Positions 1 to 7,079 of a stretch of 21,625 bases of DNA are shown in pieces (positions within the stretch are counted from its first letter, which is position 1; each line of letters begins with the position of its first letter). A program made the translations under genes and the position numbers. The stretch lies in assembly GCA_047632015.1 (NCBI GenBank), contig JBLIBC010000015.1, positions 1 through 21,625 of the forward strand, read 5' to 3'. The notes below the pieces were generated by a model. The model saw only the letters and a program-made list of their open reading frames with translations. It searched no databases and had not been told where the DNA came from. Origin of the DNA: JBLIAZ01 sp047632015 (GTDB lineage: Bacteria > Bacteroidota > Bacteroidia > Flavobacteriales_C > GCA-002722245).

Positions 1-399
1 ATCACCGTTATTTTCCAAATAAACATCCATGTAATTGAATCCCAATTGTCCTTTTTTTAATCTGATTTCAGTGACGTTTTTTAAAGGGATTATTTTTGTT
101 TTGTTAATTGGAAGCTTGTAACGATTTAATTGTCTTAAATCCCACAAGGATAAAAAAAGCAATAAAATTAACGGGTAAAATTGCGTGTAAACTGCAGCGC
201 TAGCAAAAATCAAAGTGAACACTATATTCAAGATAATCCTTGCTTTTTTTTGGTTTTTAGTTTTAGATAAATCGTATTCAAAGTTTGTGATTTCAGGATT
301 ATGATTTCCACTTACTATCAAAAATTCACCTACTAAGTGACAAAACATGCCATTCTGTAAATTAATTGATGCTAATATTGGGCTTTTTGTGGCACTCAT
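1..399 (-). CDS. Small membrane protein of unknown function (5' part only)
   Basis: Unrecognised partial gene. An open frame of 133 codons starts at the ATG whose first base is 399 on the minus strand and is still open at the window edge, so the C-terminus is missing. An in-frame TAA a few codons upstream makes this ATG the likely start. The product has a polar N-terminal stretch of about 50 residues, then two adjacent hydrophobic segments (about 53-70 and 72-88, the second ending in LSLWDL), then a soluble part rich in Lys/Ile/Leu strands. A short membrane hairpin followed by a beta-rich domain is reminiscent of small bacterial PH-like membrane proteins, but this is only an impression. It is divergent from prfB, with 66 bases between the two starts. 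Confidence 0.65.
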   Translation of the reverse strand, partial: MSATKSPILASINLQNGMFCHLVGEFLIVSGNHNPEITNFEYDLSKTKNQKKARIILNIVFTLIFASAAVYTQFYPLILLLFLSLWDLRQLNRYKLPINKTKIIPLKNVTEIRLKKGQLGFNYMDVYLENNGD

Positions 400-423
400 G
401 AATACAATGTTTACTTAAAAGGT

Positions 424-431
424 TAACTTTG
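424..431 (+). promoter_or_regulatory. Candidate -7 element for prfB
   Basis: TAACTTTG matches TAnnTTTG completely and lies 35 bases upstream of the prfB ATG at 466, which would give a leader of about 28 bases. No clear -33 TTG is present 17-23 bases upstream, so the call rests on the -7 element and position alone. Confidence 0.4.
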
Positions 432-450
432 AAACTAATTAATTCCAGTA

Positions 451-458
451 CAAAAGTA
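451..458 (-). promoter_or_regulatory. Candidate -7 element for the 1-399 gene
   Basis: Read on the minus strand this is TACTTTTG, a full match to the Bacteroidota sigma-A -7 consensus TAnnTTTG, about 50 bases upstream of the start codon at 399. No convincing TTG -33 element is visible at the usual distance. It partly faces the plus-strand element at 424-431, giving overlapping divergent promoters. Confidence 0.4.
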
Positions 459-465
459 CAACATA

Positions 466-1546
466 ATGATTACTTCAGAACATTTAAAATCGCTTCTCAA
501 ACGTATTGATACGTTAGGAAGCCATCTTTGACATTCCTGGTCGAAAAATAACCCTTCAAGAAGAAGAAGAAAAAACACAATTGGCTAATTTTTGGGACAA
601 TCCCAAGAAGGCTGAAGTGCTTTTGCGTGAAATAAAAGGCAAAAAGACCATTATCATAGAATACGAGGAGGTTAAGTCTGCCTTGGATGATTTAGCTGTT
701 TTATTTGAGTTTTACGGAGAAGGAGAGGCGGAGGAATCCGACATAGAGACTGCTCACGAACAAGCATTTGAATTATTAGAAAATGTGGAGTTTAAAACCA
801 TGTTGAAAACCGAAGAGGATAAATTAAGTTGTGTGCTCGAAATTAATCCTGGAGCTGGAGGTACTGAAAGTCAAGATTGGGCTTCCATGTTAATGCGAAT
901 GTACATCATGTTTGGAGAAAAGAATGGTTTTAAAGTAAAACAGGTTGATGTTCAGGACGGTGAAACAGCAGGTATAAAATCCTGTACTTTAGAATTTGAA
1001 GGGGATTACGCATATGGCTATTTAAAAGGGGAGAATGGAGTACACAGGCTAGTTAGGTTGTCACCTTTCGATAGCGCAAATAAACGTCATACTTCTTTTG
1101 CTTCAGTGTATGTTTATCCAATGATTGATGATTCTATTGACATAAACCTTAATCCGGCAGACATTACTTGGGATACTTTTAGGGCAGGGGGAGCTGGAGG
1201 TCAAAACGTAAACAAAGTGGAGACCGCCGTGAGGTTGACACATGCTCCGTCAGGAATTATAATTAAAAACCAAGAGTCTCGTTCGCAACTTCAAAACAAG
1301 GAAAAAGCTTTGCAAATGCTTAAGTCGCAATTGTACGAAGCAGAAATGAGAATCCGAATGGAAAAACAAAATGAGGTGGAGGGGAACAAACGATTAATCG
1401 AGTGGGGTTCTCAAATTAGAAACTATGTTTTTCATCCGTATAAATTGGTGAAGGATTTACGTTCAGCTCAGGAAACTAGCAATGTTCAAAATGTGATGGA
1501 TGGTGAGCTGATGCCATTTATCAAATCATATTTGATGGGGCAGTAA
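466..1546 (+). CDS. prfB: Peptide chain release factor 2 (programmed +1 frameshift)
   Basis: Release factor 2 recognises UGA and UAA stop codons in the ribosomal A site and triggers peptidyl-tRNA hydrolysis. Translation starts at ATG 466, reads 21 codons to CTT (526-528), meets an in-frame TGA (529-531) and continues in the +1 frame from GAC at 530 to the TAA ending at 1546, giving 359 residues (E. coli RF2 has 365). In the full product the stop-codon-reading SPF tripeptide is at 199-201 and the catalytic GGQ at 244-246; both are intact, as is the QDWASML region of domain 2. Annotating it from an internal TTG (581) would lose the first 38 residues. The secreted-protein gene at 1559 follows after 12 bases and is probably co-transcribed. 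RF2 level should autoregulate through the frameshift. Confidence 0.95.
515..532 (+). promoter_or_regulatory. prfB +1 programmed frameshift site
   Basis: The sequence CTT TGA C at 526-532 is the classical RF2 slippery heptamer: peptidyl-tRNA on CTT slips forward onto TTT while the poorly terminated TGA waits. A purine-rich TAGGAAG lies at 515-521. Its AGGA core ends 6 bases before CTT, whereas in E. coli the stimulatory Shine-Dalgarno-like element ends 3 bases before it. The upstream frame encodes a short Met-to-Leu peptide ending GSHL; the downstream frame continues DIPGRK. Frame arithmetic (466 and 530 in adjacent frames) supports an exact +1 shift. Confidence 0.92.
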
Positions 1547-1558
1547 CCAAAAAGTAAA

Positions 1559-2533
1559 ATGATAAAAAAAATTGTTTGTATAGCGTTTGTTCTTCTGTCA
1601 ACTTCGGCAATAGCCAAAGTTTATAATTTTAAGCCAATATGGAAAGTTGGTGACAAAAAGCACATCACGATTACTGCAAATGAAAAGGAGTTTATAAATG
1701 ATTCACTTGTACTGGATACTGTGTATGTGAATGAGGCAGAAGTAAAAATTCAGTCGGAGGCAAAAAAATATTATAGGTTAAAAATTAAGTTCGAGAATCA
1801 GGTGCTTAGATCAGCAGCATTGTTCTACGATAAATTAGGTGAGGAGTTACAAGATTATAAGGATTTGACATTGGTTTACAAAGTTGATAAGAAAACAGGT
1901 AAGGCAGAGCTAGTTAATTGGAAAGAAGCTAAAGTATTTATGGATAATAGTTTTGAACAAATGGAAAAATTATTGGAAGAAAAGTCACCTGATGTTGCTC
2001 CGTTTTTTTCCATGGCTATGTCGCCCGTCCTGATATTGTTAAAAGACAAAAAAGGGATAGAAGAGTACATGATGTCCAATGTGGGTTACCTGATTAGTAT
2101 ATTTAATCATGATTTTGAAGAAGGTAATCCTGCGGTTTCAATAGATTCAACAGAGAACCCTTTTAATCCAAAAGAATCAATTTCTCAAACAACAACAAGG
2201 GAGCTGCTGTCTGTTGATAAACAGAATAAGGTTTGTGAAATAAAAGAAGAGGTTGAATTAGATTTGAGCAGTTTCATCACAATGATAAAGGGAATGATGA
2301 AAAGCATGGGCAAGTCTTTTGGGGTAAGCGATAGCTCTTTAGTTGATAAAGAAAAGGAATTGGATGATTTTTCGATGGATATGATAAACGAATCAACAAT
2401 TTATTATAACTATAAATCCGGGTGGGTTGAGCGAGTTGTAAAGGTAGGGGAGGTAATATCTACAGATCCTAAAACGAAAGAAAAAAAGAAAAAGAGTATA
2501 GTGACTAAGTATGTTGTTAAAGATTTTAAATAA
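1559..2533 (+). CDS. Secreted protein of unknown function
   Basis: Not recognised. The 324-residue product begins with a typical Sec signal peptide: two lysines, a hydrophobic core and a probable cleavage after AIA at about residue 19. The mature part is highly charged and Lys/Glu-rich, with alternating beta-type stretches near the N-terminus (WKVGDKKHITI, YYRLKIKF), a helical middle segment (about 120-175), a Met-rich helix near 245-260 and a terminal strand ending in lysines. There is no lipobox Cys and no transmembrane segment after the signal, so a periplasmic location is likely. It follows prfB by 12 bases, and 46 bases of plain sequence without a clear hairpin separate it from convergent murQ. 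The product is complete, with no sign of disruption. Confidence 0.75.
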   Translation: MIKKIVCIAFVLLSTSAIAKVYNFKPIWKVGDKKHITITANEKEFINDSLVLDTVYVNEAEVKIQSEAKKYYRLKIKFENQVLRSAALFYDKLGEELQDYKDLTLVYKVDKKTGKAELVNWKEAKVFMDNSFEQMEKLLEEKSPDVAPFFSMAMSPVLILLKDKKGIEEYMMSNVGYLISIFNHDFEEGNPAVSIDSTENPFNPKESISQTTTRELLSVDKQNKVCEIKEEVELDLSSFITMIKGMMKSMGKSFGVSDSSLVDKEKELDDFSMDMINESTIYYNYKSGWVERVVKVGEVISTDPKTKEKKKKSIVTKYVVKDFK

Positions 2534-2579
2534 GGTATTTGTTTAAATGCTGTATGTAATGTTCATCGATGTTGCTATT

Positions 2580-3395
2580 CTAATGATTACTGCTCCAATG
2601 GTCTACCGATTTCCTCACACTTCCATGGTTGTCAAGTAGGTCTGATGCTTTCTCAATTGAAACCCCAGTTTCATCAACGATCATTTTGATGGCTCGGTCC
2701 ACAAGTTTGGCGTTACTTAATTGCATGTCAACCATTTTGTTACCTTTTACTTTTCCTAATTTTATCATAGTAGCAGTTGACAGCATGTTTAGGATTAGTT
2801 TTTGTGCTGTTCCTGCTTTCATTCGCGTACTACCAGTAACAAATTCAGGCCCTACAACTGCAACGACAGGGTGCAGGGCTATGTTAGCTAAAGGACTGTC
2901 TGCGTTACACGTGATACAACCTGTAGGTATGTTGCTTTCATTACATTTTGTAAGTGCACCAATGACGTAGGGAGTTGTTCCGCTCGCGGCAATTCCAATG
3001 ACCACATCTTTTTCATTAATGTCATGCTGTTTTAAATCCTCCCACCCTTGTTTAATATCATCTTCCGCATTTTCAACTGCTTTCCTAATCGCTCTTTCAC
3101 CACCAGCTATTAAGCCCACAACTAGTTCGTGAGGCACCCCAAAAGTTGGAGGGCACTCGCTTGCGTCAACCACACCTAACCTTCCGCTTGTTCCTGCTCC
3201 CATGTAAAACAAACGGCCTCCCTTTTCAAGCTGACTAACCACGACATTCACTAAGTTTTCAATGTCAGGGATTATTCCTTCTATTACTTGAGGTACTGTC
3301 ATGTCTTCCATGTTAATGTTGCTAAGTAAATCAAGTGTGGACATTTTTTCCAAATGTTTATATTTTGACTCTTTTTCAGTGGATTTTTCGAACAT
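2580..3395 (-). CDS. murQ: N-acetylmuramic acid 6-phosphate etherase
   Basis: MurQ cleaves the D-lactyl ether of MurNAc 6-phosphate to give GlcNAc 6-phosphate and lactate, a cytoplasmic step of peptidoglycan recycling. The 271-residue protein has the SIS sugar-isomerase fold signature GAGTSGRLGV (66-75) and the MurQ signature DASECPPTFG (77-86). The two family catalytic acids fall at Glu80 and Glu111, a constant offset of 3 from Glu83 and Glu114 of the E. coli enzyme. The TGSTRMKAGTAQK segment (187-199) is also present. The length is slightly below the E. coli 298 because both ends are short. No MurNAc transporter, kinase or anhydro-MurNAc kinase is adjacent, so the gene stands alone here, convergent with 1559-2533 and divergent from 3453. 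Confidence 0.95.
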   Translation of the reverse strand: MFEKSTEKESKYKHLEKMSTLDLLSNINMEDMTVPQVIEGIIPDIENLVNVVVSQLEKGGRLFYMGAGTSGRLGVVDASECPPTFGVPHELVVGLIAGGERAIRKAVENAEDDIKQGWEDLKQHDINEKDVVIGIAASGTTPYVIGALTKCNESNIPTGCITCNADSPLANIALHPVVAVVGPEFVTGSTRMKAGTAQKLILNMLSTATMIKLGKVKGNKMVDMQLSNAKLVDRAIKMIVDETGVSIEKASDLLDNHGSVRKSVDHWSSNH

Positions 3396-3401
3396 GGATT
3401 T

Positions 3402-3409
3402 TATCTTTG
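3402..3409 (+). promoter_or_regulatory. Candidate -7 element for the 3453 gene
   Basis: TATCTTTG fits TAnnTTTG exactly and sits 44 bases before the ATG at 3453, in the 57-base gap between divergent murQ and this gene. No good -33 TTG is seen at normal spacing. An identical octamer occurs upstream of the giant gene at 16276-16283. Confidence 0.42.
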
Positions 3410-3452
3410 TAGTAAATATATTAAATGTCTAATTTCCGAACTAATTTTTACA

Positions 3453-4019
3453 ATGCAAGACATTGAGCCACATTATAATTGGAGAGGGCTTTATGTGTCT
3501 GAGGAGGATGAGTTTTCCCCGTTTTACGAAACCGTTTATAGCGAGTTTTCATACACTGATCGCATATACAATTTTTACCTGCATCCACAATGGGATAATA
3601 TAGGGTCGCCTACTTTGTTTTTGAAAATCATTTATGCTGATTATAAAGTAGGTTGTGCAATCATTGAATTGATAGGAGAGTGGAATGACTGTATTAACAA
3701 CGATGTCATGTTTTTAAAAAGAGAATTAGCTGATCATTTAGCTTTGAATGGTATCAATAAATACATTTTAATTGGTGAAAATGTACTGAATTTCCATTAT
3801 TCAGACGATAGTTATTACGAAGAATGGTTCGATGAGTTGGAGGACGGTTGGGTAGTTGCTTTGAATTTTCAAGAACATGTCTTGAGGGAGTTTGCAACAA
3901 TTGGAATTGACCAATACTTTATTTGGGGAGGGGAACTAGACGGCCTGAATTGGCGTCCAATGTTACCTCGGAACCTAATTGCAACAGTGGAAGGACTGGT
4001 TAATAAAAGATTACTTTAA
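3453..4019 (+). CDS. Conserved-looking cytoplasmic protein of unknown function
   Basis: A complete 188-residue product with no signal peptide, no membrane segment and no recognisable catalytic motif. It is rich in aromatic and acidic residues (for example YNWRGLYVSEEDE near the N-terminus and DDSYYEEWFDELEDGW around 125-140), which suggests a compact alpha/beta protein. I have the impression of a conserved Bacteroidota protein with the pattern 'IYNFYLHPQWD...SPTLFLKI...IGEWNDCINNDVMFLKR', but no function is known to me. Its promoter candidate is at 3402-3409. Its last 20 bases overlap the 3' end of convergent bshC, so both stop codons lie inside the neighbouring gene and neither gene has room for its own terminator. 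Confidence 0.8.
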   Translation: MQDIEPHYNWRGLYVSEEDEFSPFYETVYSEFSYTDRIYNFYLHPQWDNIGSPTLFLKIIYADYKVGCAIIELIGEWNDCINNDVMFLKRELADHLALNGINKYILIGENVLNFHYSDDSYYEEWFDELEDGWVVALNFQEHVLREFATIGIDQYFIWGGELDGLNWRPMLPRNLIATVEGLVNKRLL

Positions 4020-5568
4020 TCGAATTGTCAAAAGGGACGTTTGACTCGATAACCTTTTTGAACAAATCATATTCACTTTTTAGCACAAAATCAAAGAAGG
4101 AGTTAGTTCTTTCTTGAAAGTTGCCATTCGGGAAGTAAACGGACTTTATTTTTGATATACTGGCTGTTTCTTGCTGTTTTTTTGATTTTTCAGCATTTCT
4201 GAATCTTTTCTCCATGTTGTTCATGGACTTTAAGCTTCTTTTTAGTTCTCCTTTAACCACATTCTCAAGATCTTTGTCAATTTCAGCTGATTTAGCTTGT
4301 ATTTCCTTAAAAATCCGTGATAATTCTTCTTTTTCTTTGGATAGTTTAAGTTTGTCTCCTGAGGTTCTCTCTAAATAATCCTTTATTAGTGTGCTTTCAT
4401 CCTTGAAAAAATCGACTACGTTGAAGGCGTGTTTATTAATAGTCTCAAATTGCTTTTGATTAAGGTATAAATAAGAATTCCTCACAACAGGAACGGGAAA
4501 AGGAATGTTCAGGTTTTTAAATAATTCAGGTAATTCTAACCAATACGATATTTCTCCCGCACCACCTACATATGCTACATTAGGTAAGCAAAGTTCTTGA
4601 TAAATTGGTCGTAAAAAAACGTTAGGACTTATTTTTTCAGGATTCTTTTCAGATATATTTATAAATTCATCAAGTGTCCAATTGTGCATCTTGTCTGCGG
4701 TTTGGACCACGTTGTTTTCAATGACTATTCTTTCACGGTAATTTGTATCTAAGTAAAACAAATTTACCGATCTTGGTTTTGCTTGAATTTTGTAACTGGA
4801 TATTTTATTAATTCCTTTAGTGACAGATGATTCAGTGATTCTGCTTTTGATTTCCTTACCAACAACAGGTGTTAATAGTTGTTTTAGTCCAGTATCATCA
4901 CCATCAAGAATTACAAGTCCTTCATTCTTGAAAATTTCATTGACAAAGAACCTGGTGGCATCAGCTAAATTCCTTCCTGAACAATAAGCTTGTTCAAATA
5001 TATCGGCTAATTCAAGTGCTTTGTTTGTTTCGCCAAGGATGCTTTTAAATTGTGAATAAACCTCTTTTATACTTTCTGTGTTCATTCTCCCAACAGGTCC
5101 TTTGGTGTCGTTATCCCATTTTATTTTTTTGTTAAATAAATTAGAGATGCTGATTTCCTCAAAATCATGGTCCTCGGAAGCCATCCAGAAAACAGGCACG
5201 TAATAATAATCACCTTGTTGCGTATTCATCCGCTTGGACAAATTAATTACATCAAGTATTTTAGTGTAAAAGTAAGCAGGGCCACCAAAAATATTAAGTT
5301 GATGTCCAGTACATACTGTAAAGCAATTCTCCTGATTGAGCTTTTCAATATTAGCTGAGCTTACTTCACTTAATGATGTATTACTGTTTTGTTGGGTTAA
5401 ACTAGCAACTAAAAGCTTCCGATTTTCGAATTGCCGAGTAGCTGTTTTTTTTACAACAGATTCTATGTTGTAATCCCAGCCAATAACATTATTCTCTTTT
5501 AAATTCCCATTTATATAGTCCTTTACTAATGGGGAGTAAAAATTAATGTTGTTGAAATCAATTTTCAT
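4000..5568 (-). CDS. bshC: Bacillithiol biosynthesis cysteine-adding enzyme BshC
   Basis: BshC is thought to add cysteine to glucosaminyl-malate, the last step of bacillithiol synthesis in the cytoplasm. The best start is ATG 5568 (522 residues); a GTG four codons upstream (5580) is possible, but the ATG gives an 11-base overlap with the upstream stop, typical of coupled genes. Numbered from that ATG, family hallmarks are TGHQ followed by FGGP (87-97), FWMASEDHDFEE (about 127-138), and SPNVFLRP...VAYVGGAGEISYW (about 314-343), a Rossmann-type core. A charged coiled coil spans about 404-466, the element used for dimerisation in known BshC. The size is near the usual 530-540. The other steps (bshA, bshB) are not in this window. 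It is the last gene of the SPS-GH32-bshC run and overlaps the 3453 gene tail to tail. Confidence 0.92.
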   Translation of the reverse strand: MKIDFNNINFYSPLVKDYINGNLKENNVIGWDYNIESVVKKTATRQFENRKLLVASLTQQNSNTSLSEVSSANIEKLNQENCFTVCTGHQLNIFGGPAYFYTKILDVINLSKRMNTQQGDYYYVPVFWMASEDHDFEEISISNLFNKKIKWDNDTKGPVGRMNTESIKEVYSQFKSILGETNKALELADIFEQAYCSGRNLADATRFFVNEIFKNEGLVILDGDDTGLKQLLTPVVGKEIKSRITESSVTKGINKISSYKIQAKPRSVNLFYLDTNYRERIVIENNVVQTADKMHNWTLDEFINISEKNPEKISPNVFLRPIYQELCLPNVAYVGGAGEISYWLELPELFKNLNIPFPVPVVRNSYLYLNQKQFETINKHAFNVVDFFKDESTLIKDYLERTSGDKLKLSKEKEELSRIFKEIQAKSAEIDKDLENVVKGELKRSLKSMNNMEKRFRNAEKSKKQQETASISKIKSVYFPNGNFQERTNSFFDFVLKSEYDLFKKVIESNVPFDNSIKVIFY

Positions 5569-7030
5569 ATCCCTCTTCACTAGCGTATTCGTCGACAGGA
5601 CTTGGTAATTCTTTTATGATAGCATGCTCCAAGCTCATAAGAGAGGAACACGTATAAAGACCTAAGTTTTTTGCATTATTGGAAAAGTCAATCAAAGTAA
5701 GTTTGATTTCTCCATCAATTGAGAATTCGATATAGCTACCATATCTAATTAGTTTAAAATGTAAACTGTAGTCACTTTTTCGTGGTTTGAATTGATTCGA
5801 TTGAAGATTATTGAATACAAAGTTGTTTTTTACATCGTCGGGGTTGAATCCCCAATTTCTGATCGAAACATAACCACTCACAAAGTCAAATGAAATAAAG
5901 TATCCATTTCCTTCGTTGTCAGCGTCCAACACTAATCCCCCTTTTCCTAAACCTTCCATTTTAATTAAACCTTCCCAAATGAAGCTCTCTGAAGGTTTTT
6001 CAAAAGTGAATAATTCATAACCAGCACGAGAAGATACCCACCATTTGTTGTCTCGGTTTTCAAATTTAGACGTAGGGTTGTTGAATAATCTAGTAGGGCT
6101 TGGCAGCTCAAATTGTTGAGTAGTTTTTGTCACTTTTTCCTCCCAGCGATAAAAACTTTTTAATCTTAATCTACCTTTTTTGTCTACCATCAGTTCTTTC
6201 GGAGGTGGTAAAAGACGTTTGGAATTAACTTGTCTGTTTTGGAAGTAAAAGTTATAAATTAAAGTATGATCTCCATCTTTTACGATTCTTGCGGCATAGT
6301 TACCTTGCGGAAGTAATACATCATGATGATACGATTGATATTCGCCCTGAAATTTATCAGCTCTCCAATACCTTACTTTAATGTCTTCTCGAATGGAACC
6401 AATTAAATAAAATTTATCCTCAATTTCACAAACACAAGGACATTCCACATCATCATACACCAATGGTGTTAACAAAGGGGCTTGTGGAATGTATTTCCCA
6501 TCTATTTCCTTATATAGTCCAACACATCCTCTTCTCGAGGTAGGACCTTTAGCTGCTCTTGCACAAATTAACAAGTAGTTTTCGTCTTTGTGGATAAACT
6601 TATACGGGTCTCGAAAACTTAACCATTCCCTAGGGTTGTTCTTCAAGTCCTCATAATGAGGAGCTTCACTTTCAATTAAAAATTCAGGTGCAGGAACTTT
6701 TTCCCAATCAATTAAGTTCGTGGATGTAGCTTTTCCTACTTTTTGATTAATACCTCTGTCTTTCAATTGAAGACCAGTGTAAAAAATTTCAAAACCTTTA
6801 CTGGTACTGTTTACGTTCATGGTCCAGAGCATGTCATCATCCCAATCCCCCGGATGCCCTACGAAAAATGCGTTTTTTACCCTGTGCCATGTAATGCCAT
6901 CTTTTGAAATTGCATGAGCAATGTAATCATGGTTTGGAATAATTAAATGAAATAAATGGTAAATATCATTGTAAACGTGTACTTCGACGTCTCCGATTTC
7001 CCAGTCTTGGAATCCTCTACTTGAATACAT
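5558..7030 (-). CDS. GH32-like glycosidase (putative cytoplasmic sucrose/beta-fructosidase)
   Basis: A 490-residue protein with a five-bladed-propeller glycosidase pattern followed by a beta-sandwich, as in GH32 invertases. Blade motifs include YHLFHL (24-29), SKDGITWHR (42-50), the RDP transition-state motif (140-142) and the EC acid/base motif within DDVECP (193-198). The nucleophile region reads WEIGDVEV (10-17) rather than the canonical WMNDPNG, so Asp14 is the likely but unproven nucleophile; a GH43-like relation cannot be excluded. Residues about 310-480 form the C-terminal sandwich. No signal peptide is present, so it should act in the cytoplasm. It lies between an SPS-SPP fusion (49 bases upstream) and bshC (11-base overlap), which makes sucrose or a fructosylated relative the obvious substrate. 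Fold assignment is fairly firm; substrate is inference. Confidence 0.75.
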   Translation of the reverse strand: MYSSRGFQDWEIGDVEVHVYNDIYHLFHLIIPNHDYIAHAISKDGITWHRVKNAFFVGHPGDWDDDMLWTMNVNSTSKGFEIFYTGLQLKDRGINQKVGKATSTNLIDWEKVPAPEFLIESEAPHYEDLKNNPREWLSFRDPYKFIHKDENYLLICARAAKGPTSRRGCVGLYKEIDGKYIPQAPLLTPLVYDDVECPCVCEIEDKFYLIGSIREDIKVRYWRADKFQGEYQSYHHDVLLPQGNYAARIVKDGDHTLIYNFYFQNRQVNSKRLLPPPKELMVDKKGRLRLKSFYRWEEKVTKTTQQFELPSPTRLFNNPTSKFENRDNKWWVSSRAGYELFTFEKPSESFIWEGLIKMEGLGKGGLVLDADNEGNGYFISFDFVSGYVSIRNWGFNPDDVKNNFVFNNLQSNQFKPRKSDYSLHFKLIRYGSYIEFSIDGEIKLTLIDFSNNAKNLGLYTCSSLMSLEHAIIKELPSPVDEYASEEGYEN

Positions 7031-7068
7031 AGTTAAAAATGGTGGTAATAATGTTTAATCTATTTCTG

Positions 7069-7076
7069 CAAAAGTA
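7069..7076 (-). promoter_or_regulatory. Candidate internal -7 element before the GH32-like gene
   Basis: Minus-strand TACTTTTG fits TAnnTTTG and lies in the 49-base gap between the SPS-SPP stop and the GH32-like start, about 39 bases before the ATG. No TTG sits at a good -33 distance. If used, it would let the glycosidase and bshC be transcribed independently of the sucrose synthase. Confidence 0.3.
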
Positions 7077-7079
7077 ATA

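Noticed and set aside
581..1546. prfB starting at TTG 581
   Set aside because: The upstream frame from ATG 466 with CTT TGA C joins exactly by a +1 shift and restores the normal RF2 N-terminus and length, so 581 is not the real start and the in-frame TGA is not a mutation.
2534..2579. Terminator between the secreted-protein gene and murQ
   Set aside because: No stem longer than a few bases and no T tract in the 46-base gap.
2629..2970. Plus-strand frame inside murQ
   Set aside because: It is antisense to a gene with intact catalytic motifs and has no promoter element or domain pattern.
5568..5580. GTG 5580 as the bshC start
   Set aside because: The ATG at 5568 gives a natural 11-base overlap with the upstream stop codon; the four extra residues add nothing recognisable. 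It cannot be strictly excluded.
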